A stretch of DNA of 40,219 nt. It comes from JBIOUF01 sp044866695 (GTDB lineage: Bacteria; Actinomycetota; Actinomycetes; Propionibacteriales; Nocardioidaceae). The translations under genes and the position numbers were made by a program. Positions within the stretch are counted from its first letter, which is position 1, and each line of letters starts with the position of its first letter. The DNA lies in assembly GCA_044866695.1 (NCBI GenBank), contig JBIOUF010000046.1, positions 1-40,219 of the forward strand. Direction: 5' to 3'. Shown in pieces: positions 1 to 7,855 of the stretch. Below the pieces are notes generated by a model. It did not search any database, had not been told where the DNA came from, and worked only from the letters and a program-made list of their open reading frames with translations.

Positions 1-14
1 CCCCGTTCGACGCC

Positions 15-102
15 GAGCCGTCAATCCTGGCGGGTCGGGCCACCATCATTGACGGCTGGGGCCACCAACATTGACGGCTCGACCCACGACAGTTGCCGGT
101 TC
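15..102. repeat. 22-bp intergenic repeat array, locus 1 (mixed orientation)
   Basis: Four 22-bp units lie end to end. The first (15-36) reads GAGCCGTCAATCCTGG in the plus direction. The next three (37-58, 59-80, 81-102) are in the opposite direction, with core ACCAACATTGACGGCTC, and the last is degenerate. This is the only locus in the window with both orientations, so it may be two arrays that met or one that was partly inverted. It lies downstream of the minus-strand glycosyltransferase gene, at the window edge. Confidence 0.85.
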
Positions 103-118
103 GACGCGGGAGAGTGGT

Positions 119-139
119 GGGGGTGGGTGGGGTGGGTGG
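119..139 (+). other. G-quadruplex-forming motif beside a stop codon
   Basis: The plus strand has G runs of 5, 3, 4, 3 and 2, each separated by a single T (119-123, 125-127, 129-132, 134-136, 138-139). Four or more runs of at least three G with one-base loops is the classical pattern for a very stable G-quadruplex. It ends 2 bp before the stop codon of the minus-strand glycosyltransferase (141-143), so the G-rich strand is that gene's template strand. A role in ending or pausing transcription is an inference. Confidence 0.6.
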
Positions 140-140
140 A

Positions 141-1292
141 TCAGGTCGGGGAGTGGCGGCGCCGTCCGTCGTAGCGGCCGCGTTGGGAGTCGCCGGCGGC
201 CAGGCGGGAGAGCAGCGCCTCGTAGCCGTCGGTCACGTCGTCCCAGCGGTAGAGCGTCTCGGCCCGGGCGCGCAGCGCCCGGCCGGCGTCGCGCATGAGG
301 TCGGGGGCGCCCTCGCTCTTCTCCAGCAGGCGGGCCAGCTCGTCAGGCGAGGAGAAGTACCAGCCGTGGGCGCCGAGCACCTCGCGGTTGAACACCACGT
401 CGTTGGCGAGCACGGCCGCGCCCCCGCCCATCGCCCGCAGCAGCGACGGGTTGGTTCCCCCGACGGAGTGCCCGTGCACGTAGGTCAGCGAGTTGGCGTA
501 GAGCTCGTCGAGCTGCTGCTGGTCCCACACCCCGCCGAGCATGCGGATGCGCGAGTCGCCGTCGGCCACGCGGCGTACGGCGGCGGTGTAGTCGTCGGCG
601 TACGGCGCGGACCCGACCACGACCAGCGGCATGCTGGCGGTGGACCGCGCGTAGCCCTGCACGATCTCCAGCACGTGGTTCTCCGGCTCGAACCGGGCGA
701 CCACGACGTGGTACTTGCCGGGCAGCAGGCCCAGCTCGTCGACGCGCTCCCAGCCCGGCTCGGCCTGGATCGGGGCGCCGTAGGCGAGCAGCTCGGTGTC
801 GGCGCCGAACTCCTCCGCGTAGTAGTCGGCGATGCCCTGGGCGTCGGCGATCAGCGCGTCGCCCCACCGCACCGCAAGGGACTCGGCGACGCGGTAGTAG
901 GCGCGGCCCAGTCCCTGCCACTTGGCCCGCCGCCACTCCAGGCCGTCGACGTGCACCGCGGCCGGGATGCCGCGCAGGCGCAGTGCCGGCAGGAACGGCG
1001 CGTTCGCGGAGTTGAAGACGACCGCCGCGTCGGCTCCGCGGCGGCCGGACAGCAGGTGCGCCACCGAGAACGCGGTGTGGCTCAGTGTCTCCAGGCTCCT
1101 CTTCCGGGCCGCCGGAAGGTGCACCAGGCGCATGCCCAGGTGCTCGCGTGCTCGGGGCGCCTCGGCCCCCCGGCAGTAGACGACGACCTCGTGGCCGCGG
1201 TCGACCAGCCGGTGCCCGATCTCCTCGACGGCGGTCTCGAACCCGCCGTAGCGGGCCGGGACCCCTCTCGTGCCCAGCATTGCGATGCGCAT
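141..1292 (-). CDS. Glycosyltransferase, GT4-like with DUF1972-type N-terminus
   Basis: The 383-residue protein is probably a cytoplasmic glycosyltransferase that moves a sugar, perhaps a deoxyhexose, from a nucleotide sugar to a growing surface glycan. The N-terminus has the DUF1972 pattern TRGVPARYGGFET (about residues 8-20), typical of rhamnosyltransferase-like GT4 enzymes. VDGLEWRRAKW lies mid-protein and GGTNPSLLRAMGGG lies in the donor-binding C-terminal half. An open frame extends 39 codons upstream, but the family start is the ATG at 1292, which has GGGGAG just upstream. It is the last gene before a repeat array and lies in a cluster with other glycan genes. Exact donor and acceptor cannot be told from sequence. 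Confidence 0.85.
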   Translation of the reverse strand: MRIAMLGTRGVPARYGGFETAVEEIGHRLVDRGHEVVVYCRGAEAPRAREHLGMRLVHLPAARKRSLETLSHTAFSVAHLLSGRRGADAAVVFNSANAPFLPALRLRGIPAAVHVDGLEWRRAKWQGLGRAYYRVAESLAVRWGDALIADAQGIADYYAEEFGADTELLAYGAPIQAEPGWERVDELGLLPGKYHVVVARFEPENHVLEIVQGYARSTASMPLVVVGSAPYADDYTAAVRRVADGDSRIRMLGGVWDQQQLDELYANSLTYVHGHSVGGTNPSLLRAMGGGAAVLANDVVFNREVLGAHGWYFSSPDELARLLEKSEGAPDLMRDAGRALRARAETLYRWDDVTDGYEALLSRLAAGDSQRGRYDGRRRHSPT

Positions 1293-1431
1293 TGACCCAC
1301 TCCCCGAGACTCGTCCAAACACGTCGGCGCGCGTACGAGGAGCGGTCCGCCCCTGTGCCGATACGTCACGGTTGCGCGGGATCTGCGGCGCGAGCGTGGC
1401 GACCGGCACGAGTGGTACAGACCACCCTGCG

Positions 1432-1452
1432 CCGGTAAGTCTAGTTTACCGG
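1432..1452 (-). promoter_or_regulatory. Putative promoter with overlapping palindromic operator
   Basis: CCGGTAA (1432-1438) and TTACCGG (1446-1452) form a perfect 7-bp inverted repeat with a 7-bp spacer. On the minus strand the TAGACT at 1443-1438 overlaps it and is a good actinobacterial -10 box, aimed at the glycosyltransferase that starts at 1292. A palindrome over a -10 box is the usual layout for a repressor site. The implied leader is about 140 bases. No regulator gene is adjacent, so the binding protein is unknown. Confidence 0.4.
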
Positions 1453-1517
1453 GTTTGTGTGAACTGAGGGTTTCGGAAAAGTTGTGTCGTCGGTCTCCCA
1501 GCCGCTCCTGAGTCTCC

Positions 1518-2279
1518 TCAGCCGCGCGCTACCGAGCCGTCCAGGGCCCGCAGCTGGCGCCACCACTTGCGCAGCCCCCAGGCCAGGGCCGCGGCGTTGA
1601 CCGCGGCGAGCGCGCCGTAGCCCCAGACCAGCGCGACCGGCCAGACGCCCAGCACGAAGACCCAGCACAGCACGCCGTAGTCGGTGGGCAGGATCACCCA
1701 CCTGCGCAGCGGGTGCTCCGGCCCCGGGGAGGCAGGAGGAGACGACGAGACGGTCCCGGCCGCTGCCTTGGCGCGCAGCAGCGGCATGATGATCAGGCCG
1801 AAGTAGGTCACCACCTGGACCACCTCGAAGGCCAGCGGGAGCACCAGGACCGCGTCGCTGCCGACCGGGGGCCACCGGTACCACGACACCAGCACCGCGA
1901 GGTGCAGCAGGCTGGTCTTGAAGCAGTCGACGGTGTGGTCCAGCCACTCCCCGGCGAGCGAGCCGCCGCCGCGCAGCCTGGCCAGCTGTCCGTCGACGGA
2001 GTCCATGACGTACCCGCCGGCGAGCAGCACCGCGACCGCCACGGCCTGCAGCGGGGAGGGCTCCACCAGGGCGAGCAGCAGCAGCGCCGCACCCGACATG
2101 GTGGCGCTGACCACCGTCGCCTGGTTGGGGGTGGTGCCGACCTGGTGCAGCCCAGCGGCGACCCGGCGGCCGAGCGGCCGGTTCACCAGCCGGCTGTAGG
2201 CGGCGGTGTCCCGGGACGGCTTCTGTGCGCGGGACAGCGCGGCGAGGTTGGCCCGGTAGCCGGCGCGCGACCCGTCCAC
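1518..2279 (-). CDS. CDP-alcohol phosphatidyltransferase family membrane protein
   Basis: This 253-residue integral membrane enzyme would displace CMP from a CDP-linked alcohol to form a phosphodiester product, such as a phospholipid or polyol-phosphate lipid. The complete family signature D-x2-D-G-x2-A-R-x8-G-x3-D-x3-D is present at residues 93-118 (D93, D96, G97, A100, R101, G110, D114, D118), with hydrophobic segments before and after. The GTG start at 2279 has AGGAG about 6 bases upstream. It is divergent from a cytidylyltransferase gene, the kind of enzyme that makes CDP-activated alcohols, so the two may act in sequence. The substrate is not determined. Confidence 0.9.
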   Translation of the reverse strand: MDGSRAGYRANLAALSRAQKPSRDTAAYSRLVNRPLGRRVAAGLHQVGTTPNQATVVSATMSGAALLLLALVEPSPLQAVAVAVLLAGGYVMDSVDGQLARLRGGGSLAGEWLDHTVDCFKTSLLHLAVLVSWYRWPPVGSDAVLVLPLAFEVVQVVTYFGLIIMPLLRAKAAAGTVSSSPPASPGPEHPLRRWVILPTDYGVLCWVFVLGVWPVALVWGYGALAAVNAAALAWGLRKWWRQLRALDGSVARG

Positions 2280-2318
2280 GGGAGCTCCTCGGGAGGTGAG
2301 GGGGACTGGCAGAGCAAA

Positions 2319-2349
2319 TTGTCTGACTTCCCCGGGAAGGTCCTATAGT
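2319..2349 (+). promoter_or_regulatory. Putative promoter for the cytidylyltransferase gene
   Basis: TTGTCT (2319-2324) and TATAGT (2344-2349) resemble -35 and -10 boxes with a somewhat long 19-bp spacing. The region is one of the few AT-rich patches in the window. Transcription would start near 2356, giving a leader of about 35 bases before the ATG at 2392. Confidence 0.4.
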
Positions 2350-2391
2350 GTCATCGCAGGGGACCACCATCATCCGGGGGGCGGATCATCC

Positions 2392-2856
2392 ATGGGGGCT
2401 GTCGTCGGCTATGCGCCTGGCGTCTACGACCTGTTCCACGTCGGGCACCTGAACATCCTCAAGCACGCCAGGTCGCGCTGCGACGTCCTGATCGCCGGCG
2501 TCGTGTCGGACGAGATGTGCCTGCTCGCCAAGGGAGTGCGACCGGTCGTCCCGGCCGCCGAGCGGATCGAGATCCTCCGCCACGTCGACCTGGTCGACGC
2601 GGTGCACGAGGAGGTCGTGCCCGACAAGCTGGACACCTGGCGGGAGCTGAGGTTCCACCGGATCTTCAAGGGCGACGACTGGCGGGGCACCGCCAAGGGC
2701 GAGCGGCTCGAGCGCGACTTCGCCGGCGTCGGCGTGGAGGTCGTGTACTTCCCCTACACCGTCCACACGTCGAGCTCGAAGCTGCGCCACGCGCTCGGCA
2801 TCCTCGCCGCGCAGGACGCCGGCGAGCGGGCCCTGCAGGCCGTCGCCGGGGAGTGA
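2392..2856 (+). CDS. Cytidylyltransferase-like nucleotidyltransferase (TagD-type fold)
   Basis: This 154-residue soluble enzyme probably joins CTP to a phosphorylated alcohol, giving a CDP-alcohol and pyrophosphate. The nucleotide-binding HVGH motif is at residues 16-19 within YAPGVYDLFHVGHL, GDDWRGT is at 94-100, and TSSSKLR (126-132) matches the second nucleotide-binding motif of the family. Length fits single-domain glycerol-3-phosphate cytidylyltransferases; ethanolamine-phosphate enzymes are related alternatives. The ATG at 2392 begins the conserved first strand, so the longer upstream frame is unlikely. Its divergent neighbour is a CDP-alcohol phosphatidyltransferase, which would use such a product. 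It ends 7 bp from the convergent GT4 gene. Confidence 0.85.
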   Translation: MGAVVGYAPGVYDLFHVGHLNILKHARSRCDVLIAGVVSDEMCLLAKGVRPVVPAAERIEILRHVDLVDAVHEEVVPDKLDTWRELRFHRIFKGDDWRGTAKGERLERDFAGVGVEVVYFPYTVHTSSSKLRHALGILAAQDAGERALQAVAGE

Positions 2857-2863
2857 CCGGCGC

Positions 2864-3985
2864 TCAGCGCGCCTCATCGGGCAACGCCACCGCACGCCGC
2901 CACTGCGCGGCGTAGCGGGCCGCGGTGTAGCGACGCTCGTACGTCGCTCGCGCCCGGGCGCCCGCCGCGGTCACCCGCTCCCGGTCCAGACCGGCGAGCA
3001 GGCGGGCCAGCGCGGCCACGTCACCGGGAGGGAACAGCCACCCGTCGCGGCCGTCGGTGACGATGTCGGCCAGGCCGCCGCCGTCGCTGGCCACGACCGG
3101 GCGACCCCGGGCGAAGGCCTCGACCGCCACCAGGCCGAACGGCTCGGGCTGGTCGGAGGGCACCACGACGACGTCGGCCTCGTCGACGTACGGGTGCGGG
3201 TCGGGCACCTCGCCCACCACCCGCACCGCGCGGGGCTGCCGCAGCGCGGCGACGAGCGCGCGTACGTCGGCCGCCTCGCCGCTCGGCGGCGGGCCGCCGA
3301 GGACCACCAGCTCACCGGGGTCGTCCAGCAGGTCCCATGCCGCGAGCAGCGTGCGGTGGCCCTTCCAGGCGTTCCAGCGGCTGGCCACGACGAACCGCAA
3401 CGGGCCTTCCCGGCCGTCGAGGGGGAGCACCCGCTCGGGTTCGGGCGTGGCGTTGGCGACCACCGTCGCGCGGCCGCGGAGCCGGGCGGGCAGCGCCGCG
3501 TGGACCGGCTCGGAGATCGCCACCAGCGCCCGGCAGGCCCGCGCGAGCGGCCCGAGCACGCGAGCGTCGCCCGGCGTCCAGATCTCCTGCACGTGTCCCA
3601 CGACCGAGGGCACGCCGACCGCTCGCGCGGCGGGCGCCGCGGCGAGCACGGCGCTGGTCGAGCAGTACACCAGGGCCGGCCGGGCCCTCCGCAGCTCACG
3701 GGCGAGGCGGCCCCAGCGCCGGGCCAGCCCGGCCAGCGCGCGTGGGGTGCGGTAGGCGCGGCGGAGGACCGGGAGATCGACGTGTCGGACGACGGCCCCG
3801 CGCCGCTCCAGCTCGGCGCACAGCGGGGTGGGCCCGTGCGGAACGTCGGTGGGCAGCCAGAACTCCGCGTGCTCGCGGTGCCACGGCGGCAGGGCGTCGT
3901 GGACGTCGAGCAGGATCCGGTCCGCGCCGTACATCTCGTCGGAGCTGTGCACGAACACCAGCCGGTCACGGACGGGCCGAGACAC
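2864..3985 (-). CDS. Glycosyltransferase family 4 protein
   Basis: This 373-residue GT-B enzyme should transfer a sugar with retention of configuration. The N-terminal half contains GHVQEIW (129-135). The C-terminal Rossmann half contains SRWNAWKGH (202-210), the VVLGG segment, and the catalytic E-x7-E motif EPFGLVAVE (281-289), followed by GRPVVASDGGGLADIV, which is typical of GT4. No membrane segment is seen. The GTG at 3985 begins the family-like N-terminus. It lies between the cytidylyltransferase and a divergent sugar-1-phosphate transferase, consistent with assembly of an exopolysaccharide or cell-wall glycan. Sugar specificity is unknown. Confidence 0.9.
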   Translation of the reverse strand: MSRPVRDRLVFVHSSDEMYGADRILLDVHDALPPWHREHAEFWLPTDVPHGPTPLCAELERRGAVVRHVDLPVLRRAYRTPRALAGLARRWGRLARELRRARPALVYCSTSAVLAAAPAARAVGVPSVVGHVQEIWTPGDARVLGPLARACRALVAISEPVHAALPARLRGRATVVANATPEPERVLPLDGREGPLRFVVASRWNAWKGHRTLLAAWDLLDDPGELVVLGGPPPSGEAADVRALVAALRQPRAVRVVGEVPDPHPYVDEADVVVVPSDQPEPFGLVAVEAFARGRPVVASDGGGLADIVTDGRDGWLFPPGDVAALARLLAGLDRERVTAAGARARATYERRYTAARYAAQWRRAVALPDEAR

Positions 3986-4316
3986 CAGCGCGTCTGCCTT
4001 TCGGTCGGTTCAGCGCACAGTCTGGGGCATCGGCGTCGGGGGGTGCTTCGCGGTCCACTCCTGGACCCCCACGGCTCCCCAGGGATACCCAGTCACATCC
4101 TGACAAATCGGGCTTTCAGGGGACCTGCTGGGGTTCCCGGCTCCGTAGTGCCGCGACGCGTCCGCATAGTCCGTTTGGGTAGTTGGCGCGGCATTACTTG
4201 TGGGCGCGACCCCCCGCGAGCAAAGATGGACGTCGTTGCACCGTGCGGATGGGGTCTCGGGGACCGCTTGGTGGGACTTCCGGGGACTCTGCGCACGACC
4301 GGGGGGTTAGACGCGC
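3986..4316. other. Non-coding divergent gap, promoter region
   Basis: These 331 bp separate the divergent GT4 and sugar transferase genes. No credible gene, RNA or member of the repeat families was seen. Less GC-rich patches near 4095-4115 and 4165-4200 could hold the two promoters, but no convincing -35/-10 pair could be assigned. The sugar transferase start at 4317 is preceded by TTAGAC and lacks a clear ribosome binding site. Confidence 0.5.
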
Positions 4317-5786
4317 ATGTGGGGTGGGGTTGGCGACGCCTTCGTCGCCGAATCGGGCACGTCTGCCCGGTCGTCCGACGGTACCCAGACCGTTTCGCCG
4401 GGTCTGGACATCGGCCGTTCCGGCGTAGCCGCCGTGGAGCGGCGCCTCGGCGGATGGCTGCGCCGATACGGCCTGGCCTGCGAGATCGGAGCCGCCCTGG
4501 TCGCAGGTGTGACCACGGCGCTCGCCCTCTCCAGCCAGCCGACGGTCGCCCTGGTCGCGCTGGGCTTCTGGGCGGTGAGCGCCTACCACCGTGGCGCGGC
4601 CGTGACCAGTCCGGTGTCCCGGCAGCTGCGCGCGCTCGGCAACAGCGCGCTGGTGCCGATCGCAGCGGCCGCGGGTGCGGTCGCCTTCTTGTCCAAGTCG
4701 CCCGTCGTCTTGTCGCGGGTCTTCGCGATGGTCGCCGTCGCCTCCCTGACCGCGGTCCTGTGCCGGGTGTTCCGGTGGCGGCTGCAGAGCCCGGTGCGGG
4801 TGGTGCTGGTCGGCGACCAGGTGTCGATCGCGCAGAACGCCGTGCGCTGGTCCGGTGAGCACCAGCTGCGCCTCGCCGGCGCGATGCTGATGGAGCCCGA
4901 CCTCACCGACGACGAGGTGCCCACCGACGTCTTCGGCGTCCCCGTCGTCGCCGGCATCGACCGTGCCCGCGAGCTGGTGGACGGCTGGACCGCCGACATG
5001 GTCGTCGTCGCACCCGGACCGGGCTTCACCGCCGTGGACATGCGCCGCCTGTCGTGGTCCCTGGAGCGCTCGCGGGCCACCCTCGGCGTGCTCGGCGTAC
5101 TCGACGGGGTGGCGCCGTTCCGGGTCATCCCCGGCGCCCTCGGCGGCGCCACCGTCATGGGCGTGCGCCCGCCGCGCCCCTCGGCGTTCGTGCGGCTGGT
5201 GAAGGCCGCGGCCGACCGCGTCGCGGCGCTGGCCCTGCTCGTGCTGGCGTCGCCGCTCCTGCTGGTCATGGTCGCCGCCGTCAAGCTGGACAGCCGCGGG
5301 CCGGCGTTCTTCGTGCAGCCCCGGGTCGGTCAGCACGGCCGCCCGTTCCGGGTCTACAAGATGCGGACCATGGTCGTGGACGCCGAGGAGCGCAAGTCCG
5401 AGCTGGTGTCGGCCAACGAGGGCGGCGAGGTGCTGTTCAAGCTGAAGCGCGACCCCCGCGTGACCCGGGTCGGCGCGTTGCTGCGCAAGTCGTCGCTGGA
5501 CGAGCTGCCCCAGCTGGTCAACGTGCTCAGGGGCGAGATGTCCTTGGTCGGACCGCGGCCCTTCCTGGCCTCGGAGACGGTCAACATGGACCGCGAGGCG
5601 CTGCGCCGCCTGGCCGTCAAGCCCGGCATCACCGGCCTCTGGCAGGTCAGCGGCCGCTCCGACCTGGAGTGGGAGGCGGCGGCCGGGCTGGACCGGTACT
5701 ACGCGGACAACTGGAGCCTGACCGGGGACGTGCTGATCGGGCTGCGGACCGTCAAGGCCGTGGTGGGCGCGGACGGCGCGTACTGA
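4317..5786 (+). CDS. Polyprenyl-phosphate sugar-1-phosphate transferase (exopolysaccharide initiation)
   Basis: This 489-residue membrane enzyme starts glycan assembly by moving a sugar-1-phosphate from a nucleotide sugar to undecaprenyl phosphate. The N-terminal part (about 45-160) has several hydrophobic segments, then a Rossmann-like region (about 160-260), and a further membrane segment near 300. The C-terminal catalytic domain shows RPFRVYKMRTM (about 342-352), KSSLDELPQLVNVLRGEMS (about 391), SLVGPRP, and PGITGLWQVSGRSD (about 435-448), all hallmarks of the WbaP/CpsE/WcaJ type. It probably begins the pathway in which the neighbouring glycosyltransferases act. It is followed by a four-unit 22-bp repeat array rather than an operon partner. 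Confidence 0.93.
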   Translation: MWGGVGDAFVAESGTSARSSDGTQTVSPGLDIGRSGVAAVERRLGGWLRRYGLACEIGAALVAGVTTALALSSQPTVALVALGFWAVSAYHRGAAVTSPVSRQLRALGNSALVPIAAAAGAVAFLSKSPVVLSRVFAMVAVASLTAVLCRVFRWRLQSPVRVVLVGDQVSIAQNAVRWSGEHQLRLAGAMLMEPDLTDDEVPTDVFGVPVVAGIDRARELVDGWTADMVVVAPGPGFTAVDMRRLSWSLERSRATLGVLGVLDGVAPFRVIPGALGGATVMGVRPPRPSAFVRLVKAAADRVAALALLVLASPLLLVMVAAVKLDSRGPAFFVQPRVGQHGRPFRVYKMRTMVVDAEERKSELVSANEGGEVLFKLKRDPRVTRVGALLRKSSLDELPQLVNVLRGEMSLVGPRPFLASETVNMDREALRRLAVKPGITGLWQVSGRSDLEWEAAAGLDRYYADNWSLTGDVLIGLRTVKAVVGADGAY

Positions 5787-5825
5787 CCCCTCGACCTCCC
5801 TGGCAACGCCGGCCCCCCTCGCGTC

Positions 5826-5913
5826 GAGCCGTCAATGTTGGTGGGTCGAGCCGTCAATGTTGGTGCGCCGAGCCGTCAATGTTGGTGGGCCGAGCCGTCA
5901 GTCTTGGTGGGCC
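5826..5913 (+). repeat. 22-bp intergenic repeat array, locus 2 (four units)
   Basis: Four direct 22-bp units start at 5826, 5848, 5870 and 5892. The first three carry the AATGTTGG core and the fourth carries the AGTCTTGG variant. The array fills much of the 233-bp gap between the sugar transferase stop and the cysQ-like start. A fifth unit begins (GAG at 5914) but degenerates at once. Confidence 0.92.
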
Positions 5914-6019
5914 GAGGCGGCGCGGCCGGCCAACCGCGCCGGCTCGCCGGTGTCTTTGCCCCTGGAGTTCGCCGGCTCGCTGGGACGATCGCCGTCGTGG
6001 TCGTGAGAGGCTGCCGCAC

Positions 6020-6799
6020 GTGACGATCACCGCCCGGCCGGCCAAGCCCGACACTGTCACCGACGACCACACGCTCGCCGCCTGGCTGGCCACGGTCGCC
6101 GGCGACCGGCTCGTAGCGGTCCGCGCGGAGGGCCTGAGCGGCGGTGAGCTCAAGGACGCCGGGGACGCGTCGGCGCACGACCTCCTGATGGCGCTGCTGG
6201 CCGAGCACCGTCCCGACGACGCGGTGCTCAGCGAGGAGGGGGCGGACGACCGGTCGCGGCTGACCTCGAAGCGGGTGTGGATCGTGGACCCCCTCGACGG
6301 GACCCGGGAGTTCTCCGAGCCGCCTCGCGACGACTGGGCGGTGCACGTCGCGCTGTGGGAGGACGGTGAGCTCACCGTCGGCGCGGTCGCGCAGCCCGGG
6401 CTCGGCACCACCTTCCACACCGGCGAGCCGCCGGTCGTGCCGGCGCGGGGCGACGGGCCGCCACGGATCGCGGTGTCCCGCACGCGGCCCCCGGAGTTCG
6501 TGGCGGCGCTCGCGGCCGAGCTCGGCGCCGAGCTGGTGGCGATGGGGTCGGCCGGCGCGAAGGTGATCTCCGTGGTCCGCGACGTGACCGACGCCTACGT
6601 CCACGCCGGCGGGCAGTACGAGTGGGACTCCGCCGCGCCCGTCGCCGTGGCCCGGGCCGCCGGCCTGCACACCAGCCGTGCCGACGGCCGGCCGCTGGCC
6701 TACAACCAGGACGACGTGCTGCTCCCCGACCTGGTGGTGTGCCGTCCCGAGCTGGCGGAGCCGATCCTGGCCTTCGTGCGCCGGCACGGGCTGGCCTAG
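6020..6799 (+). CDS. cysQ: 3'(2'),5'-bisphosphate nucleotidase / inositol monophosphatase family (CysQ-like)
   Basis: This 259-residue soluble Mg2+-dependent phosphatase probably removes the 3' phosphate from PAP or PAPS, products of sulfate assimilation; inositol phosphates are alternative substrates in this superfamily. The metal-binding signature DPLDGTREF is at about residues 90-98, an EEG motif lies near 73, and EWDSAAP near 200 supplies the last metal ligand. The order and length fit actinobacterial CysQ. The GTG at 6020 is chosen because no in-frame start lies closer to the conserved region and the upstream frame runs through repeats. It stands alone, convergent with the LigD-polymerase gene 51 bp away. 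Confidence 0.88.
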   Translation: MTITARPAKPDTVTDDHTLAAWLATVAGDRLVAVRAEGLSGGELKDAGDASAHDLLMALLAEHRPDDAVLSEEGADDRSRLTSKRVWIVDPLDGTREFSEPPRDDWAVHVALWEDGELTVGAVAQPGLGTTFHTGEPPVVPARGDGPPRIAVSRTRPPEFVAALAAELGAELVAMGSAGAKVISVVRDVTDAYVHAGGQYEWDSAAPVAVARAAGLHTSRADGRPLAYNQDDVLLPDLVVCRPELAEPILAFVRRHGLA

Positions 6800-6850
6800 C
6801 AGCCTGCCGAGCAGGGAGCCCGGGGCCGGGCAGCCTGGCGTGGGGCCGGG

Positions 6851-7798
6851 TCAGGCGTCGGCCGCGAGCTCCTCCCGGTCGGCCCACTCCAGCAGGGGCG
6901 CGATGTCGAAGACGGCCTCGTCGATGCCCTCGTGGAGGTCACCCAGCTCGGCGTACCGGGCCGGGACGGTCGCGATGGTGAGCTCGCGCGGCTCGATGTC
7001 GTCGACCTCGTCCCAGCGGATCGGGGTGGACACCGTCGCCTCGGGGTTGCCTCGCACGGAGTACGCGCCGGCGATGGTGTGGTCGCGGGTGTTCTGGTTG
7101 TAGTCGACGAAGAGCTTGTGCGGGTCGCGGTCCTTGCGCCACCAGGTCGTGGTGGCGTCGTCGGGCGCCCTGCGCTCGACCTCCCGGGCGAAGGCGAGGG
7201 CGGCGCGGCGTACATCGGGGAAGCCGTGGTCGGGGCGGATGCGCACGTACACGTGCAGCCCGTTGCCGCCGCTGGTCTTCGGCCAACCGGTGGCGCCCAG
7301 CTCGTCGAGGACCTCGTGGGCGACGTGGGCGACGCGGCGCACCCGGTCGAAGCCGCACAGCGGCATCGGGTCCAGGTCGATGCGCCACTCGTCGGGCTTC
7401 TCGGTGTCGGCGCGACGGCTGTTCCAGGGATGGAACTCCACGGTGCTCATCTGCACCGCCCACACGACGCTGGCCGGCTCGGTGACGCAGAGCTCGTCGG
7501 CGGTCCGGCCGTACCGGGGGAAGTAGACCCGGACCGTCTCCAGCCACGGCGGCGCCCCGGCCGGGACCCGCTTCTGGTGCACCTTCTGGCCGGCCACGCC
7601 TCCGGGGAACCGGTGCATCATGCACGGCCGCTCGTAGAGGGCCCGAACGATGCCGTCCTTGACCGACAGGTAGTAGGCGACCAGGTCCAGCTTGGTCTCC
7701 CCGCGCGCCGGGAAGTAGACCCGGTCCGGGTTGGTCACCCGGACCACCTTGTCGTCCACCTCGACCTCGACGGCGGGAGTGGTGCGACTGGAGGCCAT
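6851..7798 (-). CDS. Stand-alone LigD-type polymerase/primase domain protein
   Basis: This 315-residue protein belongs to the archaeo-eukaryotic primase superfamily, the polymerase domain of bacterial end-joining ligase LigD. The catalytic metal motif DLDP is at residues 141-144, SGGNGLHV at 176-183 forms the nucleotide-binding motif, and FVDYNQNTRDH with TPIRWDEV completes the domain. It has no ligase or phosphoesterase domain, so it would fill in DNA ends or gaps with (ribo)nucleotides alongside separate proteins. The frame extends 76 codons upstream through an 84-bp repeat; the ATG at 7798 is preferred because a TANNNT box lies 6 bases upstream and the coding signal begins here. No ku or ligase gene is in the window. 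Confidence 0.88.
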   Translation of the reverse strand: MASSRTTPAVEVEVDDKVVRVTNPDRVYFPARGETKLDLVAYYLSVKDGIVRALYERPCMMHRFPGGVAGQKVHQKRVPAGAPPWLETVRVYFPRYGRTADELCVTEPASVVWAVQMSTVEFHPWNSRRADTEKPDEWRIDLDPMPLCGFDRVRRVAHVAHEVLDELGATGWPKTSGGNGLHVYVRIRPDHGFPDVRRAALAFAREVERRAPDDATTTWWRKDRDPHKLFVDYNQNTRDHTIAGAYSVRGNPEATVSTPIRWDEVDDIEPRELTIATVPARYAELGDLHEGIDEAVFDIAPLLEWADREELAADA

Positions 7799-7804
7799 GC
7801 GGTC

Positions 7805-7810
7805 ACCGTA
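7805..7810 (-). promoter_or_regulatory. -10 box, probable leaderless promoter for the LigD-polymerase gene
   Basis: On the minus strand TACGGT is followed by 6 bases and the ATG at 7798. In actinobacteria this spacing puts the first transcribed base at or next to the start codon. No ribosome binding site is present. Confidence 0.5.
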
Positions 7811-7855
7811 GCGGCGGCCGCCGTGAACGGTGCGCCGCGCCGGCGGGGCGCCGGA

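Noticed and set aside
93..1295. Long open frames on the strand opposite known genes (for example across the glycosyltransferase, mfd, eno and the bio operon)
   Set aside because: They mirror real genes in GC-rich DNA, are Arg/Ala/Gly/Pro-rich, and match no family; real genes on the other strand have complete motifs.
5826..5913. CRISPR-like tandem repeats
   Set aside because: The period equals the repeat (22 bp) with no spacers, units vary, and no cas genes are present. The same holds for the other five loci.
6818..6831. Short hairpin GCCCGG-GG-CCGGGC between cysQ and the LigD-polymerase gene
   Set aside because: A two-base loop and no T tract; expected by chance at this GC content.
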